Shown here: positions 16,190 to 23,659 of the stretch, in pieces | How the letters are laid out: each line of letters starts with the position of its first letter | Position numbering within the stretch: the stretch's first letter is position 1 | DNA from: Campylobacterota bacterium | GTDB taxonomy: Bacteria > Campylobacterota > Campylobacteria > Campylobacterales > JAADDX01 | DNA: 39,181 nucleotides | Direction: 5' to 3' | Assembly (NCBI GenBank): GCA_013153685.1 | Contig: JAADDX010000087.1 | Span: 1-39,181, forward strand | Made by a program: the position numbers and the translations under genes | The notes under the pieces: generated by a model | Told to the model about the DNA's origin: nothing | Databases searched by the model: none | Seen by the model: only the letters and a program-made list of their open reading frames with translations

Positions 16190-17329
16190 TTAGAATTTGT
16201 ATTTAGCTTCGAATCTGAATTCGTTGTTATCTTCGTTTGCAGCTTTGAAGTTACTTACATCATAGTAAGCGTGGAATCCTAATTTTTTGTTGTATTTATA
16301 TTTTGCACCTACAGTGTATTCATCTAAGTCATCGTTAGCTGCAGTTTTATCATTTGCATGTTGATAAGCAACATATACGTTTGTTTTAGCGTCTACATTG
16401 TATCCTAATTTACAGTAGATTGAGCTCATATCTGTTTCATTAGCGATGTTGTAGTTGTTAGCTGTTGGGATAACTGCACCGATTGGAGCGTCATCAGATA
16501 ATTCAACTACACCTGCATCTTTATCAGTTTTAGCATAACCAACTAATGCATCAATTCCGCTTGCATTGAAAGCAGCTGATACGTTGAAGTAAGATTTAGT
16601 TTTAGCGTTTGCTAAAAGATTTTCAGATAATTTTCCTGCTGCATAGTCACCATGCACTTTTACACCATCTATAGGTTTTACGTCTAAACTTACAGTGTAT
16701 AAGCTTTTGATTGCATTTGTTGCATGGTAGTACCATACGTTACCGCTTACCATATCAGCATTGAATACTGCTACAGCTGCATAGATAGCGTTTGGAATTT
16801 TTGAACCTAATCCAGTGTTGTCTTGTGGATTTACTAAAGCGTCAATATATGCCGCTCCAACTGTTAAGTTTTCGTTTACTGCGTAAGTAGCGATAGCACC
16901 TGCACCATGTCCTGGTTTTGCTGGGTCTGCACTTGTTACAGAAGTAGCTACTGGAATTTTACCTAAGATTACATTTAATCCATCTTTTGAATATTTAGCG
17001 AATAATAGGTTGTTTACGATGCTATCATCAACGTTACTTGAAGATGTTCCGTTTGGATTGATTGTATCGTCGTCAGTATACACGTTTGTTTCTACTGAGT
17101 TTCTCATTACTAAGCTGATTTCGTCGCTTACAGGAACTTTGAAGATTAATACTGCATTTGTTCTCCATCTGTTGTAAGAGTTATCATTTTCTGGAGATTC
17201 ATTGTAATATCTAATTCTTAAAAATCCACTTAAATCTACCCCTTGAATCGCTTGGCTTAGATCTGTAGCACTCGCTACACTCATACTTCCCATTGCAACT
17301 AATGCTGCTAAACTTAATTTTTTTAACAT
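16190..17329 (-). CDS. major outer membrane porin
   Basis: A 379-residue outer membrane beta-barrel. The signal peptide MLKKLSLAALVAMGSMSVASA is probably cut before TDLSQ. Alternating-residue strands with aromatic girdles run throughout, and the protein ends FRFEAKYKF, with the terminal Phe needed for barrel insertion. The layout matches the Campylobacterota major outer membrane protein/OprD-like porin families. It has AAGGAGA before the ATG and its own TATAAT promoter, and is probably strongly expressed. The solute is unknown. Loop regions rich in Asn/Asp/Thr (around 85-100 and 270-290) are likely the variable surface loops. Confidence 0.85.
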   Translation of the reverse strand: MLKKLSLAALVAMGSMSVASATDLSQAIQGVDLSGFLRIRYYNESPENDNSYNRWRTNAVLIFKVPVSDEISLVMRNSVETNVYTDDDTINPNGTSSSNVDDSIVNNLLFAKYSKDGLNVILGKIPVATSVTSADPAKPGHGAGAIATYAVNENLTVGAAYIDALVNPQDNTGLGSKIPNAIYAAVAVFNADMVSGNVWYYHATNAIKSLYTVSLDVKPIDGVKVHGDYAAGKLSENLLANAKTKSYFNVSAAFNASGIDALVGYAKTDKDAGVVELSDDAPIGAVIPTANNYNIANETDMSSIYCKLGYNVDAKTNVYVAYQHANDKTAANDDLDEYTVGAKYKYNKKLGFHAYYDVSNFKAANEDNNEFRFEAKYKF

Positions 17330-17371
17330 TTACATGTCTCCTTTTTTTTTATTTTCTAAAACTGTATCGTC

Positions 17372-17377
17372 ATTATA
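17372..17377 (-). promoter_or_regulatory. porin gene -10 box
   Basis: Reverse-strand GTATAAT about 43 bases before the porin start codon, followed by a leader carrying a long A-rich run (reverse strand) and AAGGAGA. It fits a strong vegetative promoter. Confidence 0.5.
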
Positions 17378-17576
17378 CTAAATTTTTTATGCATTTATCA
17401 ACAATTTTTTCAAATTTTTCTGAAATTTTTACTAAAACGGCACTTTTTTTTACATTTTTACTCAGTTTATCTAATGATTGTGTCAAAAACTATCACTATG
17501 ACGCCTAATTTTAGTATTTACGGTAGTAGATGGAAATGTTTGTGTGAGATTTGTATTAAAGTATGATGATTTTTGC

Positions 17577-17582
17577 TATAAT
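17577..17582 (+). promoter_or_regulatory. LapB-like gene -10 box
   Basis: TATAAT in TTGCTATAATTG, 20 bases before the ATG at 17603. The expected leader is only about 14 bases long. The 240 bases between this and the porin gene hold no recognisable gene. Confidence 0.5.
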
Positions 17583-17602
17583 TGTTTAAAAAAAGAGAGT
17601 TA

Positions 17603-18538
17603 ATGGATTATCGTGACCCTTTGGTAAGTATTGTTATATTTTTGAGTTTGATTGTAATTAGTGTAGTTGTTACACATTTTGTGGCTGTATTTAATGAAAG
17701 ACGCAAGTCGCGAAATCTCCAAGAGTTCTTGGATAAATTCGAATTTGATAAAGATGTGGAGACTTTGTTTACGCAAAATGCTTCTAAAAATGCTCTTTTG
17801 TTGCTTGCGATTGCGTTTGAAAAAGAGGGAGATTATGAAAAAAGCCTAAACATCTATCAAGCATTACTCAAACATTCCAACAAAGAATTAGCCATCTTGG
17901 AGAAAATGGCACAAGTATATCTAAAAGCGGGGTTTTTGCATAAAGCAAAAGAGAGTTTATTAGAGATACTAAAAGCTACTCCTACGGATATTACTGCCTT
18001 AAATATGCTATTTATTGTGGATGATAGGCTCAAAGACTTTGATGAGATGGAGAATGTGCTAGAGATTTTGCAACAGCTCAATCAAGATATTACTAAACAA
18101 AAAGCTTATTTAGAATTTCTAAAAGCTAAATTTTACAACGACAAAGCACAGCTTGCATCGCTTTGTGGCAGATATGATGTATTAAAGCGAGATTGTATTG
18201 AATATTTTTTACACTCAAATCCGCAAAAAGTATTTGAAGAGGTAACCGCTCAAGAAGTGTATGAAAATTTGGATTTGTTTTATCCGTGTGAGAATTTGCC
18301 ACTTACTAACCAAGCTTTTGTGGATATTATGGTAGCCAAAAAGGCTGTGGATATGCCTACAAGCGGATATGTTTTTGAATTGGAAGTATTAAAACATCTC
18401 CCTTGCGATATGGCGACGTTGGAGTTTGAGTATATCTGCCACAAATGCAAACATATATTTCCAATTTACGACCAAAGATGTCCGCATTGCAAGGAGTTAT
18501 TTATCTTCAAACCACTCATAAATATCACAAAGTCTTAG
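17603..18538 (+). CDS. LapB/YciM-like TPR and zinc-ribbon membrane protein
   Basis: A 311-residue protein (ATG 17603, after AAAGAGAG). One N-terminal membrane helix (about residues 8-29) is followed by basic residues, so the bulk is cytoplasmic. TPR-type helix pairs occupy about 50-170, for example AKYLLAIAFEKEGDYEKSL-like spacing and KMAQVYLKAGFLHKAKESLL. The C-terminus is a rubredoxin-like metal knuckle, CHKCKHIF...RCPHCKELFIFKP. This order (TM anchor, TPRs, CxxC...CxxC, then a KP end) is that of E. coli LapB, which controls LPS synthesis by guiding FtsH to LpxC. E. coli LapB is about 389 residues, so this one is shorter. Function as LapB is inferred from architecture. It overlaps queF convergently by 14 bases. 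Confidence 0.65.
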   Translation: MDYRDPLVSIVIFLSLIVISVVVTHFVAVFNERRKSRNLQEFLDKFEFDKDVETLFTQNASKNALLLLAIAFEKEGDYEKSLNIYQALLKHSNKELAILEKMAQVYLKAGFLHKAKESLLEILKATPTDITALNMLFIVDDRLKDFDEMENVLEILQQLNQDITKQKAYLEFLKAKFYNDKAQLASLCGRYDVLKRDCIEYFLHSNPQKVFEEVTAQEVYENLDLFYPCENLPLTNQAFVDIMVAKKAVDMPTSGYVFELEVLKHLPCDMATLEFEYICHKCKHIFPIYDQRCPHCKELFIFKPLINITKS

Positions 18539-18914
18539 CGTTTACTATCTCACTATCGATCTCTATTACCGTATGTACATTTCCGCGAGGATTAAAATCT
18601 GCTATTACTTTGAGTTTTTTGGGTTTGATTTTGTTATAAATGGTATCGTAGATTTCGTTGGCACTATCTTCGTGCGAAATATATCTATTCATAAATGAAT
18701 TGATGTATAACTTAAGGGCTTTTAGTTCTACTACATATTCGTTTGGTATGTATTCTATATAAATTGTAGCAAAATCTGGATAACCGCTTCTTGGGCATTT
18801 GGCCATAAATTCCGGTAGAGTGATTTTGATGAGATAATCCTTTTTATGAGTATTTGGCCATATTTCCATCTGATTAATATCAAATTCTACTATTTCTTTT
18901 TCTCCGTATTTCAT
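18525..18914 (-). CDS. queF: 7-cyano-7-deazaguanine (preQ0) reductase
   Basis: Reduces preQ0 to preQ1 with NADPH in queuosine tRNA modification. It is the short unimodular form (129 residues). The thioimide-forming Cys40 and Asp47 lie in AKCPRSGYPDFA, and the QueF/substrate motif is VVELKALKLYINSFMNR. The start is ATG 18914-18912. It is the last gene of a reverse unit with the amidase and nitronate-monooxygenase-like genes (nine-base gap). The other que genes are elsewhere. Confidence 0.95.
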   Translation of the reverse strand: MKYGEKEIVEFDINQMEIWPNTHKKDYLIKITLPEFMAKCPRSGYPDFATIYIEYIPNEYVVELKALKLYINSFMNRYISHEDSANEIYDTIYNKIKPKKLKVIADFNPRGNVHTVIEIDSEIVNAKTL

Positions 18915-18923
18915 ATCTATCCT

Positions 18924-20183
18924 TTATGGGTTTTTTCTAAAATAATTATCTATGCCATCGGCAATATATTTGGCATAGCGTTTTTGGTATTTGTAAGAAT
19001 CTAAACGTCTAGCTTCTAGTTTGTTGCTAATAAAGCCAGTTTCGATTAAGATTGCTGGCATATTTGTTCCTACTAGTACCCAAAACGGTGCTGGTCTAAC
19101 TCCGCCGTCTTTGATGTATTTATAATGTTTTTTGAGATTGTAAATGAGGCTTTTTTGGATATCTATTGCTAGCTTGGTAGAATCTATGATTCTGTTTTTA
19201 TTGAGGAAATTTAAGACAATATTTTGTGTAGTGCTACGCAAATTTCCAATCGCACTGTTTTCTAATTTGGCTACTCGTTTTGCTCTTGCACTTCTAGCAG
19301 GCGAGAGGAAATAGGTCTCTATACCGTATACACGCGGATGGTGAGGTGCGATATTACAATGCAAGGAAATAAACAAATCGGCATGTTTTTTGTTGGCAAA
19401 TTTGGTTCTGTTACGCAATGTGATAAATCTATCAGTATTGCGTGTTAGATATACTTTGTATCCTCTTTTGAGAAGTTCATATTTGAGATATTTAGCCATT
19501 GGCAATACGATATCTTTTTCTTTGATATGATATTGCCCTATAGCACCGGGGTCTTTTCCCCCATGCCCTGGGTCTATGACAATAATCCTATGTCTGTTGA
19601 TTTTGTAGGGTTTGTAGTATGTTATTTTTTTGATTTGTGAATTGATGTGATATGTTACTTCTAGTGAAGGTTTCCTTACGAAGGATACTGTGAAATTTTT
19701 GTGATAGATTAATACCACTCTTACTTTATGTTTATTGTTTTGTGCTATCTTGAGCAAGATTTTATTGGGCAATGTTTTGATGAGTGGTTTGTGGACTTTG
19801 GCGTTGTAAATATCAAATATTTTGTAATATTTGTTTTTTTTGTGTAGTGTAAAAAAAACTACTTTAGCTTTGTTAGGTAGTGAAATCTTAAGCTTAGGGT
19901 AGGTAGAGAGCACCTTGATAAAACCATCGGAAATATCCGGTAGGTATACGTTGTTTTTGCGTAGTTTGGTAAGTTGGGTTTGGTATTTTGATACATCAAA
20001 CCCCAAAAATTTCCCACATTCTATAATTTCTTTAAGAGAGGAAATTTTCTTTGGTTTATTGCTATCAAGGATAGCCTTGATATAGTTTTGTTTGGCTTGT
20101 ATGTAGTCCTCGTAAGCTTGCGTATTGCTTGATTTGTTGCACGCAAATAAAGTTACGAATATGAATAATAAAAATATTCTCAT
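18924..20183 (-). CDS. N-acetylmuramoyl-L-alanine amidase
   Basis: A zinc amidase (Amidase_3) that splits the bond between muramic acid and the stem peptide, used in daughter-cell separation. The 419-residue protein starts with an export signal ending LFAC at Cys15, which could be a lipobox although Phe at -2 is unusual. The linker (about 20-200) is Lys-rich, without a clear AMIN domain. The catalytic domain shows VIDPGHGGKDPG (zinc His), the Glu in HIKEKDIVL, ISLHCN (zinc His) and ILIETGFISN (catalytic Glu). It abuts the upstream gene with no gap. H. pylori AmiA and Campylobacter AmiA are the likely equivalents. Confidence 0.9.
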   Translation of the reverse strand: MRIFLLFIFVTLFACNKSSNTQAYEDYIQAKQNYIKAILDSNKPKKISSLKEIIECGKFLGFDVSKYQTQLTKLRKNNVYLPDISDGFIKVLSTYPKLKISLPNKAKVVFFTLHKKNKYYKIFDIYNAKVHKPLIKTLPNKILLKIAQNNKHKVRVVLIYHKNFTVSFVRKPSLEVTYHINSQIKKITYYKPYKINRHRIIVIDPGHGGKDPGAIGQYHIKEKDIVLPMAKYLKYELLKRGYKVYLTRNTDRFITLRNRTKFANKKHADLFISLHCNIAPHHPRVYGIETYFLSPARSARAKRVAKLENSAIGNLRSTTQNIVLNFLNKNRIIDSTKLAIDIQKSLIYNLKKHYKYIKDGGVRPAPFWVLVGTNMPAILIETGFISNKLEARRLDSYKYQKRYAKYIADGIDNYFRKNP

Positions 20184-21248
20184 CTATTTTGTTAGTTCAT
20201 CCATAAGTTCTTTTACCGATACAAGTGTATCTATTTTGTATCCGTTGCTTCCGGTAAAAAACAATCCTAATTCTTTATTTCCCATATAAGCATCACTCAA
20301 TCTATCCGCGATACAATATCCCACTGCCTTTGCTTCTACGCCTCTATGGCACGGTTGGACGCAGTTTGAGATACATTTGATTTTGGGTGCTTTGCCTTGC
20401 ATGATTAGGTCTTGTAAATTGGTATGCACACCTCTTGCTGGATAACCTACTGGTGATTTGAGTAATTCAATGTCGTCTTTTTGGGCGTTTATTAATACTT
20501 GCTTAAACTCCTCGCTCGCATCACATTCATGAGTGCCGATAAATCTAGTACCCATTTGCACTCCGGCACATCCTAATGCTAGAAATTTATCAATATCTGA
20601 CTTATCCCAAATTCCACCTGCCGCAATTACCGGAATGTCGTATTGATTTGCTAATTCTACAATAGGGGGGATTAGATTTTCAAGTTGATTTTCTTCTTTT
20701 AAGCAATCTTCATAGCTAAATCCCTGATGCCCGCCACTTAATGGTCCTTCTACAATCACCGCATCTGGGACTTTGTTGTATCTTGCCCATCTTTTGATAA
20801 TAATTTTCAACGCACGTGCGGTAGATACGATAGGCACTAACGCTACATCCGGATAATCTTGAGTGAATTCTGGCATATTTGTAGGTAACCCAGCTCCAGT
20901 GATAATAATATCAGCACCAGCCTCGCAAGCATCCCTTACCACTCTTGCATAATCATTTATCGCATATAAAATGTTGCATCCAAGAGGGGCATCGTTGCAG
21001 ATTTTTCTAGCATTATCAAATATAGCTTTTAAGGCATCTTTGTTGTAAAACTCTTCTTGGGTTAATGGTCTGTTGTCTGCTTGTTTTTTTACATATTTTT
21101 GATTTTGATAATATCCAGTTCCAATGGCACTAATCACACCAAGTCCACCTTCTTTGCTCACATTTCCAGCTAACCGATCCCAGCTAATCCCAACACCCAT
21201 ACCCCCTTGAATAATGGGATGTTTGATTGTATGTTTGCCTATTTTCAT
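20184..21248 (-). CDS. nitronate monooxygenase-like flavoprotein
   Basis: A 354-residue FMN TIM-barrel of the nitronate monooxygenase / 2-nitropropane dioxygenase / FabK superfamily. It shows HPIIQGGMGVGIS at the N-terminus, ITGAGLPTNMP, VEGPLSGGHQG (the active-site His of NMO-like members), PVIAAGGIW and GVQMGTRFIGT (FMN phosphate site). A Cys-rich segment CISNCVQPC...GYC (about 303-323) is typical of the anaerobe/Campylobacterota subgroup. The reaction in vivo is uncertain: nitronate detoxification or an enoyl-ACP-reductase-like activity. It is the first gene of the unit with the amidase and queF. Confidence 0.82.
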   Translation of the reverse strand: MKIGKHTIKHPIIQGGMGVGISWDRLAGNVSKEGGLGVISAIGTGYYQNQKYVKKQADNRPLTQEEFYNKDALKAIFDNARKICNDAPLGCNILYAINDYARVVRDACEAGADIIITGAGLPTNMPEFTQDYPDVALVPIVSTARALKIIIKRWARYNKVPDAVIVEGPLSGGHQGFSYEDCLKEENQLENLIPPIVELANQYDIPVIAAGGIWDKSDIDKFLALGCAGVQMGTRFIGTHECDASEEFKQVLINAQKDDIELLKSPVGYPARGVHTNLQDLIMQGKAPKIKCISNCVQPCHRGVEAKAVGYCIADRLSDAYMGNKELGLFFTGSNGYKIDTLVSVKELMDELTK

Positions 21249-21295
21249 ACATAAGTCCTTTAATCTAAGTCCGTAATTTTAAAAAGTATGAAAAA

Positions 21296-21301
21296 ATTAT
21301 A
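21296..21301 (-). promoter_or_regulatory. -10 box of the NMO-amidase-queF unit
   Basis: Reverse-strand TGATATAAT about 48 bases before the first gene of the unit, preceded by an A/T tract. Confidence 0.5.
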
Positions 21302-21434
21302 TCAAAAAAAACCAAATATTACTCCAAATCATCACTTTTTATAGGTAATTTTGCACATGATGTAGCAATTTGTGATATTTAGATTCAAAAATCATTCTTA
21401 CAACCGATATTTGCATAAATTACAAAGGAATTAT

Positions 21435-22088
21435 ATGGCAAATTTTAATACACATTTTAACGTAGCTTCTTTTACTAGTGCCGTTGTGGCAAGCAGTATG
21501 TATTATCATGGTGATATTACGAAATTGGATGCTGTTTTGTATTTTAGTATGGGAATACTTGGCGGTGTATTGCCCGATATCGATAGCAATAATTCCAAGC
21601 CCACACGCGTAATGCAGACTATTTTTGCTAATTTAGCAGCATTTTTTGTATTACTCAAATACATCAACGTATATCCTATTTTGAATCTAGCTTTGATTTG
21701 GGTAGGTAGCTTATTGGGCGTGATGGCTTTGTTTTATATTTTTTCTAAGTTTACCACTCATCGCGGTATGTTTCATTCGATTATTGCTGGAGTATTGTTT
21801 TGGTTTATTTTTACTTTGTTGTTTTATTATGTGTTTGGATTTGGTGTGCTTAAGAGTTGGTATGTGGGGATGTTTGTGTTTATTGGATATTTAACCCACT
21901 TGATATTAGATGAAATTTATAGCGTTGATTTGGCTGGGGCGAGAATCAAAAGTAGTTTTGGGAGTGCTTTTAAGCTATTTAACGACGATATTGTTAGTGT
22001 GGTGGGATTTTATATGAGCGTGATTATATTGTATTTTTTCTTGCCGCAAAAAGAGGTGTTTTTTAGGCATGTAATGCATCTATTTTAA
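21435..22088 (+). CDS. YdjM-like membrane-bound metal-dependent hydrolase
   Basis: A 217-residue integral membrane protein starting at ATG 21435 (MANFNTHF), with AAAGGA five bases upstream; an earlier in-frame start at 21372 lacks this. Conserved His/Asp residues of the YdjM/LexA-regulated hydrolase family (DUF457) are visible: FNTHF, LPDIDSNNSKP, TTHRGMFHS and YLTHLILDEI. Four to five membrane helices lie between. Members are annotated as metal-dependent hydrolases; the substrate is unknown. The 3' end overlaps the AEC transporter gene by four bases. Confidence 0.8.
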   Translation: MANFNTHFNVASFTSAVVASSMYYHGDITKLDAVLYFSMGILGGVLPDIDSNNSKPTRVMQTIFANLAAFFVLLKYINVYPILNLALIWVGSLLGVMALFYIFSKFTTHRGMFHSIIAGVLFWFIFTLLFYYVFGFGVLKSWYVGMFVFIGYLTHLILDEIYSVDLAGARIKSSFGSAFKLFNDDIVSVVGFYMSVIILYFFLPQKEVFFRHVMHLF

Positions 22089-22945
22089 AATACTATTAAA
22101 AAATACGGGATAAATAGCACGCTACTTAGGATAATTAGCCATGCTACAATTTCCGGTGCGTTATCAAACAATGCAGCTAGATTGACGTTGTTAACTGCAA
22201 TTGGCATACTAACTTCCAATAAGATAACTTTGGATAAAAATGGAGGAATATGTAAAAGCTTGAGTATCACAAACCCTACTACGGGCACTAAGATAAACTT
22301 CTCAAAAGAGACAACGATAGATAGTTTAATAGGAATTGTTTTGATACTTATATTGGCTGTATACATTCCAAATATCATCAATTGCAAGACCATCGATGAG
22401 TATGCCCCCATTTGCAACATTTGAGATATTTTAGATACGTCGATACCTATGGTATTGATAATAATAGCGAATAATCCGGCATAAATAATTGGGATTTTGA
22501 ATATTTTTTTGATATTTTGGATGTTAAATTTCCCAGCATAAAAAAATATCCCAAATAGATAAATAAAAAATACATTTGTTAAATTGATAATTGTTGCATA
22601 AAACGCCCCACTATCTTGCCATAAAGCATAGCTTAGAGGTATTCCCAAATTTCCCGTATTTCCAATGAGTGCGGTGATAATTGCAATATTTCGTTCTTTT
22701 GTATCTAATCCTCGAGCAATAATAATAGTGAAGATTAAACTTACAAATATAATCAACAAATATATCAATGAAACATACGACGAAGTGATATCGATAGGTT
22801 TGAGAGTAAGTCCCCAAAACGTCAAGAAAGGTTGCAAGAAATATACAGATACGATAACAAAGCTTTTTTCATCTATTGTATGAAATTTCCGCTTGGCAAT
22901 AAATCCTAGAATGATAAATAAGTAGATACTAATAACAGATATCAT
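22085..22945 (-). CDS. AEC-family (auxin efflux carrier-like) transporter
   Basis: A 286-residue protein of about ten hydrophobic helices. ALIGNTGNLGIPLSYAL in the middle is the signature of the AEC/MleP-type secondary carriers, which move malate, malonate or similar carboxylates in bacteria. No adjacent enzyme gene hints at the substrate. It lies 27 bases after rpmA on the same strand and could be read through from rplU-rpmA. The start codon (22945-22943) sits inside a perfect 8-1-8 palindrome. Confidence 0.8.
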   Translation of the reverse strand: MISVISIYLFIILGFIAKRKFHTIDEKSFVIVSVYFLQPFLTFWGLTLKPIDITSSYVSLIYLLIIFVSLIFTIIIARGLDTKERNIAIITALIGNTGNLGIPLSYALWQDSGAFYATIINLTNVFFIYLFGIFFYAGKFNIQNIKKIFKIPIIYAGLFAIIINTIGIDVSKISQMLQMGAYSSMVLQLMIFGMYTANISIKTIPIKLSIVVSFEKFILVPVVGFVILKLLHIPPFLSKVILLEVSMPIAVNNVNLAALFDNAPEIVAWLIILSSVLFIPYFLIVF

Positions 22946-22954
22946 AATGATATC
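22938..22954. promoter_or_regulatory. palindrome over the AEC gene start
   Basis: GATATCAT-A-ATGATATC is a perfect inverted repeat of eight bases with a single central base, covering the AEC transporter start codon. It could be an operator or a hairpin limiting ribosome access; chance in A/T-rich DNA is also possible. Confidence 0.3.
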
Positions 22955-22972
22955 GCAGGAAAGAAAAAAAGA

Positions 22973-23230
22973 TTATCTCTCAGCGTATACTGAAACTTTT
23001 TTTCTTTTTTTGTCTTTGATTTCGAATTTTACATATCCATCCACTAAAGCATAAATAGTATGATCTTTCCCAAGACCTACGTTATTTCCTGGATGAACTT
23101 TTGTTCCTCTTTGTCTGATAATAATATTTCCAGCTCTTACAAATTCACCACCAAACTTTTTTACACCTAATCTTCTACCAGCTGAGTCTCTATTATTTTG
23201 AGTAGACCCTTGTCCTTTTTTGTGAGCCAT
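22973..23230 (-). CDS. rpmA: 50S ribosomal protein L27
   Basis: An 85-residue ribosomal protein whose N-terminal tail reaches the peptidyl-transferase centre. It starts [16 protein letters not shown] and contains [24 protein letters not shown] and [11 protein letters not shown], all standard L27. It follows rplU by ten bases, the conserved L21-L27 pair. There is no Firmicutes-like N-terminal cleaved extension. Confidence 0.98.
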   Translation of the reverse strand: MAHKKGQGSTQNNRDSAGRRLGVKKFGGEFVRAGNIIIRQRGTKVHPGNNVGLGKDHTIYALVDGYVKFEIKDKKRKKVSVYAER

Positions 23231-23240
23231 CTAAATCTCC

Positions 23241-23549
23241 TTATGCTTCGATTTTAGTGATTCTAACTCTTGTGAAGTCTCTTCTAAAACCTCTTTTTCT
23301 TTTAGAATCTTTTCTTCTTCTTTTTTTGAAGATGATTACTTTTTGACCTCTTCCGTGATTGATTACTTCCGCTTTTACTTTCGCACCCTCTACAGTAGGA
23401 GTCCCGATTTTTACATCTGTGTCGTTATCAATTAATAGCACATCCAATTCAATTTCAGATTTTGGTTCTGCATCTAATCTATCAAAAAGTAAAATATCAC
23501 CTTCTTGAACTTTGTATTGTTTTCCACCATTTTTTACAATAGCATACAT
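23241..23549 (-). CDS. rplU: 50S ribosomal protein L21
   Basis: A 102-residue 23S rRNA-binding protein ([19 protein letters not shown]-terminal [19 protein letters not shown]-like basic tail). ATG 23549-23547 is eight bases after AAAAGG; an in-frame GTG nine bases earlier is too close to that site. A possible reverse -10 (GATAAAAT, about 23585-23590) lies upstream. It is transcribed with rpmA. Confidence 0.97.
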   Translation of the reverse strand: MYAIVKNGGKQYKVQEGDILLFDRLDAEPKSEIELDVLLIDNDTDVKIGTPTVEGAKVKAEVINHGRGQKVIIFKKRRRKDSKRKRGFRRDFTRVRITKIEA

Positions 23550-23659
23550 TATTAACACCTTTTAATGGTTTTTTTGAGTGCGGTATTTTATCAAAAATTC
23601 CTTTAAATTAACCTTAAAATAAACTTTTTTTGACGAATTTACCACTTTTTGTCGATTTT

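Noticed and set aside
17330-17576. Small gene between porin and LapB-like gene
   Set aside because: The open frame there is low-complexity (Phe/Leu-rich from T-rich DNA), lacks a ribosome site and contains the porin promoter.
21372-21434. Extended N-terminus for the YdjM-like protein
   Set aside because: The added 21 residues are basic and unlike the family, while ATG 21435 has AAAGGA at proper distance.
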